In this document: piece after piece, positions 35,846 through 45,650 of the stretch
Numbering within the stretch: the stretch's first letter is position 1
How the letters are laid out: every line of letters starts with the position of its first letter
Source: Dehalococcoidia bacterium
Lineage (GTDB): Bacteria > Chloroflexota > Dehalococcoidia > Bin125
Reading direction: 5' to 3'
Assembly (NCBI GenBank): GCA_022825855.1
Contig: JAJDWB010000007.1
Span: 62,001-126,000 of the forward strand
DNA length: 64,000 nucleotides
Made by a program: the position numbers and the translations under genes
The notes under the pieces: model-generated
What the model saw: the letters and a program-made list of their open reading frames with translations, nothing else
What the model was told of the DNA's origin: nothing
Databases searched by the model: none

Positions 35846-37633
35846 CTATCCGCCCTGCGCGCCCCGGACCAACCGGCCCGGCAGCGCGCCGGTCAGTTCG
35901 TCGTCCTCCAGCACGACCTCGCCGGCGCAGATCGTGGCCACGTAGCCGGTCGGTCGCTGCATGAAGCGCTTCGCGCCCTCGGGCAGGTCGTAGACCATCT
36001 GCGGCGCGTCGGTGTCGAGCCGCTCGAAGTCGATCACGTTGACGTCCGCGCGCTTGCCGACGACCAGTTCGCCGCGGTCGCGCAGGCCGTACAGGTCGGC
36101 GTTGGCGCCGGTCTGCTTGTGCACGATCGTCTCCAGCGGCAGCCGCTCACCGCGTTCGCGGTCGCGGCCCCAGTAGGACAGGTTCCAAGAGACCATGTGC
36201 GCGTCCGACACCGCCGCCACGTGCGCGCCGGCGTCGGAGAGGCCGTTGCGCGTCAGCGGATGCAGCATCAACTCGCGCTGGTAGTCGAAGTTGCCCTGCG
36301 AATAGCCCTCGAGGTAGACCAGCAGCAACGTCGAGCCGTCGCCCCGCGTCATCAGGTCGTAGAAGGCCTCGTCGGCCGTCATCTCGTTGCGCTCGGCGTG
36401 AGCGGCAATCGAGCGCTCATACTCGGGCTCATAGACCGGCGGATCGCCGAGCACATAGACGCCCTCGGGCCAGTTGGTCACCATCTCCAGCAGTCCGGGC
36501 AGCAGATTGCCGGGCGTGGTGTCGACGAGGAACGGATGATCCTCGGCGTTCTCGACGTTGTTGCGCACGTCGTTGGTCAGGTCCCAGTCGCTGGCCAGGA
36601 TCTGCGCACGAATCTCCGGGTCGCGCATCTTCTCGATCCGCTCGGCCAGCGGCAGATGCTCGACCAGTTCGCGGTAGGCGTGGTTCAGCGTGTACGGGTG
36701 GATCGAACCTTCCAGGTTCATCAGCAGCGTCGTGCCCCGACCCCGCACCTGCGGGAAAATCCGCACGCCGCGCTCGGTCGCCTCTTCGACGCTCGCCAGC
36801 CCGTCCTTCCAGCCAGCCCCGTTCGTGACCGACCCCTCGCCGGAGAGGTAGGTGACCGTCAGGTCGTGCTCCAGCGCCATGTTCTCCACCCACTCGCGCT
36901 CGAACGGTCCGACCAACTGGAAGACCCCGCCGCCGCCCTGCTCGATACCCTCGGCGACCGCCTCCAGCTCCGGGTACTGCGCCAGCGTGCCGGGAATCAA
37001 CTCGCCTTCCTTGGTCCGATGAGCGAGCAATCGGTTGGACGAGAAGCCCACCGCCCCGGCCTCGATGCCCTCGCGCACGAGGCGGCGCATGTGGGCCAGT
37101 TCCTCCTCCGTCGGCTGCACATCCTCGGCCCCGCGCGGACCCATTACATAGGTCCGCAAGGCGCAATGCGGAAACTGCGCGGCGATGTCCATCACCCGCG
37201 GCTTGCCGTCGATCGCGTCGAGATACTCCGGGAACGACTCCCACTCCCAGGTGATCCCCGCCGCCATCGCCGTCGCCGGAATGTCCTCAACGGCGTCCAT
37301 CAGGTCCATCAGCCACTCGCGGTCCGACTCACGCACCGGCGCAAAACCGACCCCGCAGTTGCCCATCACCACGGTCGTTACGCCGTTGTAGCAGGACGGC
37401 GTCAGATATGGGTCCCACGACACCTGAGCATCCATATGCGTGTGGATGTCAATCCAGCCGGGCGTGACCAGCTTGCCCGAGGCGTCGATCTCGCGTCGCC
37501 CCTCGCCGACGATCCCCTCGCCCTCGCGGACAATCGCCGAGATCCGGTCGCCGTCGATCGCCATGTCGCCGACAAACTCGGGCGTCCCCGTCCCGTCAAT
37601 GATGCGTCCATTGCGAATCACGATGTCATGCAT
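35846..37633 (-). CDS. N-acyl-D-amino acid deacylase-like amidohydrolase
   Basis: 595 residues. Amidohydrolase-3 features: beta-sandwich start HDIVIRNGRIIDGTGTPEFVGD, metal motif GWIDIHTHMDAQ, MGNCGVGFAP (conserved Cys of D-aminoacylases), late NGLSDAGAHVAAVSD metal Asp, and C-terminal GELVVGKRADVNVIDFERL. D-aminoacylases release D-amino acids from N-acyl derivatives; close relatives act on other cyclic or acyl amides. It lies between two enolase-superfamily genes on the same strand, suggesting a shared pathway. Confidence 0.9.
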   Translation of the reverse strand: MHDIVIRNGRIIDGTGTPEFVGDMAIDGDRISAIVREGEGIVGEGRREIDASGKLVTPGWIDIHTHMDAQVSWDPYLTPSCYNGVTTVVMGNCGVGFAPVRESDREWLMDLMDAVEDIPATAMAAGITWEWESFPEYLDAIDGKPRVMDIAAQFPHCALRTYVMGPRGAEDVQPTEEELAHMRRLVREGIEAGAVGFSSNRLLAHRTKEGELIPGTLAQYPELEAVAEGIEQGGGGVFQLVGPFEREWVENMALEHDLTVTYLSGEGSVTNGAGWKDGLASVEEATERGVRIFPQVRGRGTTLLMNLEGSIHPYTLNHAYRELVEHLPLAERIEKMRDPEIRAQILASDWDLTNDVRNNVENAEDHPFLVDTTPGNLLPGLLEMVTNWPEGVYVLGDPPVYEPEYERSIAAHAERNEMTADEAFYDLMTRGDGSTLLLVYLEGYSQGNFDYQRELMLHPLTRNGLSDAGAHVAAVSDAHMVSWNLSYWGRDRERGERLPLETIVHKQTGANADLYGLRDRGELVVGKRADVNVIDFERLDTDAPQMVYDLPEGAKRFMQRPTGYVATICAGEVVLEDDELTGALPGRLVRGAQGG

Positions 37634-37713
37634 GTGTCTGCTCCGCGTGCTGTGGACCGTGCCGGCTCCATCCGCCGCGGTCCTGGTTCACCGAACGAGG
37701 ATAGCCGCTTGGA

Positions 37714-38949
37714 TCAGCGTCGATTCGCCGTGAAGCCGGGGCCTCGCCCCTTCTCCCAGACCATCTTGCGCGCCACATCCTCGTCGAACTCGATCCCCCA
37801 GCCCGGCTTGTTCGGCAGCTCCAGGTGTCCGTCGACAATCTCCAGCGCTCCGCCGCCGAGGTCGTCCTTCCAGGGCACATCGTCGATGTCGATCTCCATG
37901 ATCCGCACATTCGGCACCGTCGCGCAAAGGTGCAGCGCGTGCATCGTGGCCAGGTGCGAGTAGTAGTTGTGGGGCGCGCAGTTCAGCTCGTAGCTTTCGG
38001 CCAACAGGGCGACGTCGCGCGAGCGGGCGAAGCCCTGCCAGGGCACATCGATCATCACGTTGTCCATCGAGCGATGCTCGAAGTAGGGCCGGTAGTCGCG
38101 AGTCGTGTACAGGTTCTCGCCCGAGGTAATCGGCACCGTCGTCTGACGCCGCACGTCGGCCAGCGCCTCCGGCTCGTACATGTCGATCTCCACCCACATC
38201 ATCTCCAGATGCTCGAGCGACTGGCAGATCTGCCGAGCCGCCAACGGCGTGCAGTTGAAGTTGAGGTCCAGCGCAATCTGCACATCCGGCCCGGCGCCCT
38301 GCTTGAGCGCGCCGATGTACTCGGGAATGTGCCGCAGCAGCGACGGCATCACGTTGCGATCGATGTTGGCAGTCCCGCCCCAGCCCGGTCCGTAGACGCC
38401 GGTGGGATCGCCGGGAAAGACGATATTCGTCTTCAACGCGTGAAAGCCCTTGCTCCGAACTTCCTCGCCCAGCGCCGTTACATCATCCATCGTCCGCAGC
38501 GGCGGCGCGCCGACCACCCACTCCGAGCCGTTGTCCCAGAGAATCTGGTCGTAGCTCCGCGCCCGCGACGAGCCGCAGTGCGACCAGTAGATCATCTGCC
38601 GTTCGCGCGTCGGACCGCCGAAGAGCGAGTAGACGGGCACGCCCAACGCCTTGCCCTTGATGTCCCAGAGCGCCAGCTCGACGCCGGCAATCGCCTTGGC
38701 CGCGATCCCGCCGGGCGACTGCCGCGCCAGCCGGTACATGTCCCAGTAGCGAGCCTCGACCGCGAGCGGATCGGCCCCGATCAGGATCGGCTCCATGTCC
38801 TCGACCGCGCCAACGATCCCGAAGGGATTGCGCCCGTCCGACATCTCCCCGTACCCCGTAATCCCGTCCGATGTGCGCACCGCGACAAACTGCCACGGCC
38901 GCCAGCCGGCGTCCACCACGAACGTCTCGATCTCGGTGATCTTCATCAT
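37714..38949 (-). CDS. Enolase-superfamily enzyme (mandelate racemase-like), 2
   Basis: 411 residues; tandem ATGs at 38949 and 38946. Capping domain MKITEIETFVVDAG, barrel Lys in GFHALKTNIVFPG, metal ligands Asp (IALDLNFN), Glu (MMWVEIDMYEPEAL) and Glu (TSGENLYTT), and His in NCAPHNYYSH. A long insertion near 150-215 (VYGPGWGGTANIDRN) recalls sugar-acid dehydratases. Likely dehydrates an acid sugar. First gene of the three-gene minus-strand run (80 bp before the deacylase). Confidence 0.9.
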   Translation of the reverse strand: MMKITEIETFVVDAGWRPWQFVAVRTSDGITGYGEMSDGRNPFGIVGAVEDMEPILIGADPLAVEARYWDMYRLARQSPGGIAAKAIAGVELALWDIKGKALGVPVYSLFGGPTRERQMIYWSHCGSSRARSYDQILWDNGSEWVVGAPPLRTMDDVTALGEEVRSKGFHALKTNIVFPGDPTGVYGPGWGGTANIDRNVMPSLLRHIPEYIGALKQGAGPDVQIALDLNFNCTPLAARQICQSLEHLEMMWVEIDMYEPEALADVRRQTTVPITSGENLYTTRDYRPYFEHRSMDNVMIDVPWQGFARSRDVALLAESYELNCAPHNYYSHLATMHALHLCATVPNVRIMEIDIDDVPWKDDLGGGALEIVDGHLELPNKPGWGIEFDEDVARKMVWEKGRGPGFTANRR

Positions 38950-39092
38950 TCATCTGTCTCCATTTCAGCGCCTGCGCGGAAGCGGTGGCTCCGCCTTCGC
39001 CCGCGTCCCAGCGCAGGCGCCATGCAGCCACCGACCGTCTTGCGCGAGTCTACGCGCGCTAGACTCAGCCGCACGAACACGAGGAGATACCC

Positions 39093-40487
39093 ATGCCTGA
39101 CGCGCTTTGGAAACACACCGCCGTCGAGCTGGCCGCGCTGATTCGCGAGCGCGAGGTCTCCAGCCGTGAAGTAGTCGAGGCCCACCTCGACCGCATCGCT
39201 GAAGTCAACGGACAGGTCAACGCGGTGACGCTGGTGCTCGCGGAGTCGGCACTGGCCGGCGCCGACGCCGCCGACCGCAGCCAGAGCTCGGGTCCGCTGC
39301 ACGGTGTCCCGTTCACGATCAAGGAGAACATCGATTGCGTCGGCTCACCGACCACTCAGGGAATTCCCGCTCTGGCCGAGGCCATGCCGCCCAGCGACGC
39401 GCCCGTCGTCGAACGGATGAAGCGCGCCGGCGCAATTCCGCTCGCGCGTACCAACCTGCCCGAGCTTGGCGGCCGCCTCGATACCGATAACCCACTGCGC
39501 GGGCGCACCTTCAACCCCTGGAACCCCAGGCTGACGCCCGGCGGCTCAAGCGGAGGCGAGGCCGCTGCGCTCGCCACCGGCATGTCGCCGATCGGCCTGG
39601 GCAACGACATCCTCGGTTCGCTGCGCAACCCCGCCTACTGTTGCGGCATCACTTCGCTCAAGCCCTCGGCGGGACGCATCCCTTGCGTGCTCTCGATGGG
39701 CGTCGACGCCGGCATGGCCGTGCAGGCGATGCTGGTCGAAGGCCCGATGGCGCGATCGGTCGCCGACCTGCGCCTCGGCCTCTCCGTGCTCGCCGGCCGC
39801 GACGTTCGCGACCCGCGTTCCGTCGACGCGCCGCTCGAAGGCCCCGAACCGGAAGTGCGACGGGCGGCGCTGGTCACCGAGATCCCCGGCTTCGCTCTTC
39901 CCCAGGTGACGGTCGCCGAGATCCGCCGTGCCGGGGAGGTGCTCGCTGCCGGAGGCTGGAGCGTGGAAGAGGTCGAGGCGCCCGAGCTGGACCGAGTCAA
40001 TGAGGTCTGGTCCTACGTCATGGCCGCCGACATGGACGAACAATCGCTCCAGGACCAGGAGTCGCTGATCACTCCGCAACTTGCGGGCGTGTTTCGGCAG
40101 CTCAGCAATCGCACCGCCTCTGCGCCGTCGAACTCGGAGGTACACGCCGAGCGTTCGCGGCTGAGCCGGGTCTGGTCCGAGTTCTTCGCTGCCTACCCGG
40201 TCGCGATCGGACCGACCTGGACGTGCCTGCCCTGGCCGATCGATTCCGACCTCGATCCCGAAACCGGCGTCGACACGACGCTCGGCACCGCGCACTTCAT
40301 CAGCCCGGCCAACGTGCTTGGCCTGCCGTCCGTCGCGCTGGCCACGGGCGTCGCCGACGGTCTCCCGACCGGAGTGCAGGTCTACGCCGACCGCTGGCGC
40401 GAAGACCTCTGCCTCGCCGCCGCCGAACAGATTGAGGCGGAATGTTCGATGCCGACGCCGATCGACCCCATTCCGCCCGGCAACTGA
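39093..40487 (+). CDS. Amidase signature family enzyme
   Basis: 464 residues. The Ser-cisSer-Lys triad is visible: Lys in VPFTIKENIDC, cis-Ser in TPGGSSGGEAAAL, and the nucleophile Ser in GLGNDILGSLRNPAYCCG. Family members hydrolyse amides (for example indoleacetamide, aliphatic amides). Length and the ISPANVLGLPSVALATG ending are normal. It precedes the formylglycine-generating enzyme by 22 bp and opens a plus-strand run with the sulfatase. Confidence 0.92.
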   Translation: MPDALWKHTAVELAALIREREVSSREVVEAHLDRIAEVNGQVNAVTLVLAESALAGADAADRSQSSGPLHGVPFTIKENIDCVGSPTTQGIPALAEAMPPSDAPVVERMKRAGAIPLARTNLPELGGRLDTDNPLRGRTFNPWNPRLTPGGSSGGEAAALATGMSPIGLGNDILGSLRNPAYCCGITSLKPSAGRIPCVLSMGVDAGMAVQAMLVEGPMARSVADLRLGLSVLAGRDVRDPRSVDAPLEGPEPEVRRAALVTEIPGFALPQVTVAEIRRAGEVLAAGGWSVEEVEAPELDRVNEVWSYVMAADMDEQSLQDQESLITPQLAGVFRQLSNRTASAPSNSEVHAERSRLSRVWSEFFAAYPVAIGPTWTCLPWPIDSDLDPETGVDTTLGTAHFISPANVLGLPSVALATGVADGLPTGVQVYADRWREDLCLAAAEQIEAECSMPTPIDPIPPGN

Positions 40488-40509
40488 CGGCCCTGCGGGT
40501 ACAAGTCCC

Positions 40510-41463
40510 ATGTGCAGTTGCTGCAGCCCCAATCGCGGAACCGGCGACGGCGTCTTGACACACCACGCCGAAGTGGTTCGGTCGGCGCATCCTGTCGCCG
40601 CCGAGACGCTCGCAGACGGTATGGCGCACATCCCTCCTGGATCCTTCACGATGGGGTCCGTCGATCACTTCGCCTATCCGGGCGACGGCGAAGGACCGCT
40701 GCGCCGGGTCGAACTCAGCGCGTTTGCGATCGACGTTCACGCGGTCTCCAACGAGGACTTCGCCGCCTTCGTCGCCAATACGGGCTACCGGACCGAGTCG
40801 GAGGCGTTGGGCTGGTCATTCGTCTTTGCCGGCCTGCTGCCCGACGACCATCCGCCGACCAGGGCCGCAGCCGACGCGCCCTGGTGGCGGCAGGTCGAGG
40901 GCGCGTCGTGGCGCAGTCCGGAAGGACCCGGCAGCGGCATTGCCGACCGGCTTGACCACCCGGTCGTGCACGTCAGTTGGCACGACGCTGCCGCCTACGC
41001 GCGATGGGCTGGCAAGTCCTTGCCCAGCGAGGCGCAGTGGGAGCGGGCGGCGCGCGGCGGACTTGAACTGCAGCCCTATCCCTGGGGCGACCAACTGACG
41101 CCAGACGGCGAGCATCGGATGAACGTCTGGCAGGGCGTCTTCCCGACCGAGAACTCGCTCGACGACGGCTGGTACGCCACCTGTCCGGTCGACAGCTACG
41201 AACCGAACGGATTCGGCCTCTACAACATGACAGGCAATGTCTGGGAGTGGTGCCGCGACTGGTTCGACATCTTCCACGAGCCGTCGCCGTCACTAGATCC
41301 CGCAGGTCCACCCGACGGCGACCTCAAGGTCCTCAAGGGTGGCAGCTTTCTGTGCCACGAGAGCTATTGCCTGCGCTACCGAACGGCCGCTCGGCAAGGT
41401 CTGACACCGGACAGCGCCACCAGCAACACCGGCTTCCGCTGCGTCCGAGCGCCGGGGCGATAG
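40510..41463 (+). CDS. Formylglycine-generating enzyme (sulfatase maturase)
   Basis: 317 residues from ATG 40510, which begins the Cys-rich MCSCCSPNRG segment. Core SUMF1-type domain: HIPPGSFTMGS, RVELSAFAIDVHAVSNEDFAAFV, HPVVHVSWHDAAAYARWAGKSLPSEAQWERAARGG in conserved pieces, GLYNMTGNVWEWCRDWF, and the catalytic FLCHESYC (Cys282 and Cys287) in the signature ending SNTGFRCV. It oxidises the sulfatase active-site Cys to formylglycine using O2 and copper. The presence of both catalytic Cys separates it from catalytically dead paralogues. It sits 46 bp before its presumed client sulfatase. Confidence 0.93.
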   Translation: MCSCCSPNRGTGDGVLTHHAEVVRSAHPVAAETLADGMAHIPPGSFTMGSVDHFAYPGDGEGPLRRVELSAFAIDVHAVSNEDFAAFVANTGYRTESEALGWSFVFAGLLPDDHPPTRAAADAPWWRQVEGASWRSPEGPGSGIADRLDHPVVHVSWHDAAAYARWAGKSLPSEAQWERAARGGLELQPYPWGDQLTPDGEHRMNVWQGVFPTENSLDDGWYATCPVDSYEPNGFGLYNMTGNVWEWCRDWFDIFHEPSPSLDPAGPPDGDLKVLKGGSFLCHESYCLRYRTAARQGLTPDSATSNTGFRCVRAPGR

Positions 41464-41509
41464 CCTTCATCCATCGTCGAGTCACACTGCCGTTCCACGG
41501 AGACATCGC

Positions 41510-43783
41510 ATGAGCAGCGAAGCACAGTTCCAGGGCAAGATTGGCCGTACGTTTCGGGAGTCGGAGCCGTGGTGGCCGCCGATGACCACCGCGCCGCAGG
41601 ATCGGCCCAATGTCCTGATCGTCTTGTTCGACGATCTCGGCTTCGCGCATCTCAACTGCTACGGCGGGCTGACTCCGACTCCCAACATCGACCGCCTGGC
41701 GCAGAACGGGCTGCGCTACACCAACTTCCATGTCACGCCGCTCTGTTCGCCGACCCGAGCGGCACTGCTGACCGGACGCAACCACCACACGGTCGGGATG
41801 CGCTCGGTGACCAACTTCAACAACGGCTATCCCAACACGCGCGGACGCATCTCGCAGCACGCCGCGACCATGGCCGAGTTGCTGCGCGACGAGCAGTACG
41901 CCACCTTCGCGCTGGGCAAGTGGCACCTCTGCCCGGGCGAGGAACTGAGCCAGGCAGGCCCCTACCGCGACTGGCCGTTGCAGCGCGGATTCGATCGTTA
42001 CTACGGATTCCTGCCCGGCGAGACCGACCAGTTCTACCCGGAACTGACCCGCGACAACACGCTGATCGAACCGCCTCGCTCGCCCGAGGAGGGCTATCAC
42101 CTGACCGAGGATCTGGTCGATCAGGCGCAGCAGTTCCTGCGCGATCAGCACTCGATCTACCCTGACCAGCCATTCTTCATGTACTTCGCGCTGGGCGCGA
42201 CGCACGCGCCGCACCAGGCGCCGCAGGAGTTCATCGAGCGACAGCGCGGGCGCTGGGACATCGGCTGGGACGCCGTCCGCGAGCAGGTCTTCGCGCGTCA
42301 GCTCGAGCTGGGCGTCGTGCCCGAGGGCACGCAACTCGCGCCGCGCAACCGAGGAGTTGAAGCCTGGAACGAGATGGAACCGAACACGCAGCGATTTGCG
42401 GTGGCGCTGCAAGAGGCGTTCGCGGGCTTTCTCGAGCACACCGACGCGCAGCTCGGACGGCTGTTCGACCACCTTGAGGATTCGGGCCAGCTCGGCAACA
42501 CGCTGATCCTGCTGATGGCCGACAACGGCGCGTCGCAGGAGGGCGGACCGACCGGGGTGTCCGACGAACCGCGCCTGTTCGGGCCGCGCGACGACCTGGA
42601 GGAGGTGCAGTCGCGATTACACGAGATCGGCGGGCCGCGCTCGGCCTCCAACTATCCCTGGGGCTGGGCGCAAGCAGGCAATACGCCGCTGCGCTGGTAC
42701 AAGCAGAACACCCACGGGGGCGGCGTTCGTGTGCCGCTGATCGCGCACTGGCCGCAGGGCATCAGTCAGCGCGGCGGCATCCGCAACCAGTTCCACCACG
42801 TATCCGATGTGCTGCCGACGGTGCTAGAGACGCTCAAGACCGAGTCGCCCGACACCTACCAGGGTCGCAGCCAGTTGCCGATCGCCGGCACCAGCTTCAG
42901 GTACACCTTCAACGATCCCGACGCGGCGACCACGAAAGACACGCAGTACTTCGAGATGCTCGGTCACCGCGGCCTCTGGGATCGCGGCTGGAAAGCGGTC
43001 ACCTGGCACCGCATGGGCAACGAATGGTCCGACGACGAGTGGGAGCTCTACCACGTCGACGAGGACTTCTCGGAAACCAACAACCTCGCCGAGGAAGAGC
43101 CTGAGCGCTTGCGCGCGTTGATCGACCGCTGGTGGATCGAGGCCGGCAAGCACGGCGTGCTGCCGCTAGACGACCGCACGCTGGAAATCAATCAGCCCTC
43201 GCAGGCGCCCGGCAGCCCGCACTACGATTTCCGCTACCGCTACACGCCGCCGATCACGCATCTCCAGCGCGACGTCTCGCCCGCGCTCGATGTCGGCAGC
43301 TGGACCGTCACCGCGCAATGCGCCCGCGACTCAGCCGAGCAGCAGGGCGTGATCTTCAATCGCGGCTCGATCCACAGCGGATGCACGCTCTACATCCAGG
43401 ACAACCATCTCCACTTCGACTATCACGCCTACGACGACTGGTTCCGCTTCCGCAGCGACCGGGCCGTCCCCGAGGGCGAGGTCGAGATCAGCGTCTCGCT
43501 GCAAAGCGACGGTCCGCGGGGACCGGCCACGCTGACCCTCACGATTGACGGCGACGCAGCGGTGTCCGGAGAGATCACCACGCTGCAGCGGCAGAACCTG
43601 TTCGGACACGGCGAGTTCGACATTGGCGCAGATCGCCGATCGCCCGTTGGCGACCGCTATGAGCCGCCATTCGAGTTCGAGGGCGAGATTCGACAGGTGG
43701 ACGTGGTCGTCGCCCCATTTGACGGCCCAGCCGCCGAGTGGGTCGCTCGCGAACGCGCGCGTCGCGAGATGGCGAGCCAGTAG
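41510..43783 (+). CDS. Formylglycine-dependent type I sulfatase (arylsulfatase-like)
   Basis: 757 residues. Metal residues in VLFDDLGFAHLNCYGG, and the modification motif PLCSPTRAALLTGR in which Cys79 would be converted to formylglycine; ALGKWHL and LMADNGASQEGG complete the site. The C-terminal region beyond about residue 545 (TLEINQPSQ onward) contains a beta-rich accessory domain. No signal peptide is seen, so it appears cytoplasmic unless exported otherwise. Hydrolyses a sulfate ester of unknown substrate. Encoded directly after the maturase. Confidence 0.94.
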   Translation: MSSEAQFQGKIGRTFRESEPWWPPMTTAPQDRPNVLIVLFDDLGFAHLNCYGGLTPTPNIDRLAQNGLRYTNFHVTPLCSPTRAALLTGRNHHTVGMRSVTNFNNGYPNTRGRISQHAATMAELLRDEQYATFALGKWHLCPGEELSQAGPYRDWPLQRGFDRYYGFLPGETDQFYPELTRDNTLIEPPRSPEEGYHLTEDLVDQAQQFLRDQHSIYPDQPFFMYFALGATHAPHQAPQEFIERQRGRWDIGWDAVREQVFARQLELGVVPEGTQLAPRNRGVEAWNEMEPNTQRFAVALQEAFAGFLEHTDAQLGRLFDHLEDSGQLGNTLILLMADNGASQEGGPTGVSDEPRLFGPRDDLEEVQSRLHEIGGPRSASNYPWGWAQAGNTPLRWYKQNTHGGGVRVPLIAHWPQGISQRGGIRNQFHHVSDVLPTVLETLKTESPDTYQGRSQLPIAGTSFRYTFNDPDAATTKDTQYFEMLGHRGLWDRGWKAVTWHRMGNEWSDDEWELYHVDEDFSETNNLAEEEPERLRALIDRWWIEAGKHGVLPLDDRTLEINQPSQAPGSPHYDFRYRYTPPITHLQRDVSPALDVGSWTVTAQCARDSAEQQGVIFNRGSIHSGCTLYIQDNHLHFDYHAYDDWFRFRSDRAVPEGEVEISVSLQSDGPRGPATLTLTIDGDAAVSGEITTLQRQNLFGHGEFDIGADRRSPVGDRYEPPFEFEGEIRQVDVVVAPFDGPAAEWVARERARREMASQ

Positions 43784-43830
43784 CGGCGGCTAGTCTGACT
43801 GGCAACGGCAGTGAATCGACAGGGAGCCAC

Positions 43831-44784
43831 ATGATGCGCGGCGTAGGAGTGATCGAATTCGGCGGACCCGAGGCGCTGCAGGTCGTGGACCTGCCCGAGG
43901 TCCACGCCGGCCCCGGTGAGTTGCGGCTGCGCGTCTATGCGGCGACCGTCAACCCGACCGACACATTCATCCGCGGGGGTGCGCGGGCGGACGCGCTGCG
44001 CGAGCAGGGTCCGCCGCCCTACATCCCCGGCATGGACGCCGCCGGCGTGATCGACGAAGTCGGTCCCGACACCGAGACCGACCTGCAGGTCGGCGACGCG
44101 GTTATGGCGATGGTCATCCCGCGCGGCAGCCACGGGGCCTACCGCGAGAGCATCGTGCTCAAGGCGGATGCCGTCAGCCGGGCTCCGGCCGGCGCGAGCC
44201 ACGCCGAAGCGTCGACGCTGCCGATGAACGCGCTTACCGCCCGCCTCTCGCTCGACCAGATGGGACTGCAGCCCGGCCAGACGCTCGCCGTGACCGGCGC
44301 CGCCGGCTGCTACGGGGGCTACATGGTCGAGTTGGGCAAGGCCGACGGCCTTACCGTGATCGGCGACGCTGCGGACCGGGACGTCCAGCTTGTCAAGGAT
44401 CTCGGCGCGAACATCGTCGTGCCCCGCGGCCACGACATCTCGGAACAGATTCGTCAGGTCGTGCCCGAGGGCGTGGACGGCCTCGCCGACGGCGCGGTCC
44501 AGAACGAGCTCGCGGTGGGAGCGATCAGGGACGGCGGTCAGTACGCCAGCGTCCGAGGCTGGGGCGGTCCCGAGGGCGGCGAGCGGGGAATCAACTTTCA
44601 GATCACGTTCGTCTTCAACTACGATCGTCGCGCCGACCTGCTCGACACGCTCCGCCAGCAGGTCGAGGACGGCCAGGTCACGCTGCGCGTCAACTCCACC
44701 TATCCCGCCGAGCAGGCCTCGGAGACGCACCGCCTGTTCAAGCAGGGCGGTCACCGCGGCCGCTTCGTGATTACCTTCGACTAG
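43831..44784 (+). CDS. Zinc-free MDR-family NADPH:quinone reductase-like oxidoreductase
   Basis: 317 residues from ATG 43831 with AGGGAG upstream. MDR features: [52 protein letters not shown], and the nucleotide-binding [21 protein letters not shown]. No catalytic-zinc Cys/His set, hence quinone-reductase rather than alcohol-dehydrogenase type. Possibly co-transcribed with the sulfatase (47 bp gap). Confidence 0.9.
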   Translation: MMRGVGVIEFGGPEALQVVDLPEVHAGPGELRLRVYAATVNPTDTFIRGGARADALREQGPPPYIPGMDAAGVIDEVGPDTETDLQVGDAVMAMVIPRGSHGAYRESIVLKADAVSRAPAGASHAEASTLPMNALTARLSLDQMGLQPGQTLAVTGAAGCYGGYMVELGKADGLTVIGDAADRDVQLVKDLGANIVVPRGHDISEQIRQVVPEGVDGLADGAVQNELAVGAIRDGGQYASVRGWGGPEGGERGINFQITFVFNYDRRADLLDTLRQQVEDGQVTLRVNSTYPAEQASETHRLFKQGGHRGRFVITFD

Positions 44785-44811
44785 CGCTAGCGTCCGGCAA
44801 GGTCGCCGAGT

Positions 44812-45633
44812 CTAGCCTCTCGCGGCCTCCGCGACCGCCGTCGCCACTGTCCCTGCGTTGATCACGCCGTGCTCGAGGAAGTCGGTCAGGACCCGCGAGT
44901 AGGCCGACGGCACTTCGCGCGGGACTCCGTGTCCGACGCGACTGAAGACGTGCAACGTCGCGTTGCCCAACCGGGCGAAGTCCTTGAGGTTGGGCGTGAG
45001 CAGCGAGTCGGCGGCGCCGGCGAGCAGCAGGGTCGGCGTCTGGATCTCGCCCAGGCGGTCGCCCTTGTCGTAGTTGACCATCGCGTCCCAGCAACCGTCG
45101 TAGTGACCGACCGAGACGGAGAGCTGCCGGTCGACCTGGTTGGGCACATCTTCGTGCGCGCTCTCACGCGGTACCCCGGCAAGCGTGGTGCGGATCAGCA
45201 GATCGCGCTCCTTGTTCGCCCAGCGTTGACGCATCGTGTCGCGGGCCGACTGCGGCATCACGATCCCATCGGCCGGCGCTGGCGCGGAGAGCGCGAGGCT
45301 GAGCAGGCGATCGGCGTGCGACAGCCCAAGCTCGAAGCCAATCAACCCGCCCATGCTCTGGCCGGCGTAGTGGAATCGGTCGAAGCCGTGGTAGTCGGCC
45401 ATGCCGACGACATCGGCCGCGAGCTGCTCGATCGAGTACCCGTCGTCGGGATGGGCCGAGTCGCCCGCGCCGCGGCAGTCCATTACCACGCAGCGGTAGC
45501 GGCTGCTCATGCGCTCGACCACACCTGACCAGCCATCGTGAGAGGCGGTGTAGCCGTGCTGGAAGATGATCGGATCGCCGATGCCGGTGTCCTCGTAGTA
45601 GAGGTCGACGCCGTTGATGTTCGCCAATGCCAT
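44812..45633 (-). CDS. Alpha/beta hydrolase (Ser nucleophile)
   Basis: 273 residues: oxyanion region IIFQHGYTASHDGWS, MDCRGAGDSAHP, nucleophile elbow YAGQSMGGLIGFELG, Asp in LLLAGAADSLLTP and His in SRVGHGVPRE. A complete Ser-Asp-His triad, consistent with an esterase, lactonase or C-C hydrolase; substrate unknown. Follows the SDR on the same strand with a 17-bp gap. Confidence 0.9.
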   Translation of the reverse strand: MALANINGVDLYYEDTGIGDPIIFQHGYTASHDGWSGVVERMSSRYRCVVMDCRGAGDSAHPDDGYSIEQLAADVVGMADYHGFDRFHYAGQSMGGLIGFELGLSHADRLLSLALSAPAPADGIVMPQSARDTMRQRWANKERDLLIRTTLAGVPRESAHEDVPNQVDRQLSVSVGHYDGCWDAMVNYDKGDRLGEIQTPTLLLAGAADSLLTPNLKDFARLGNATLHVFSRVGHGVPREVPSAYSRVLTDFLEHGVINAGTVATAVAEAARG

Positions 45634-45650
45634 AGCTCGCTCCAGTCCTG

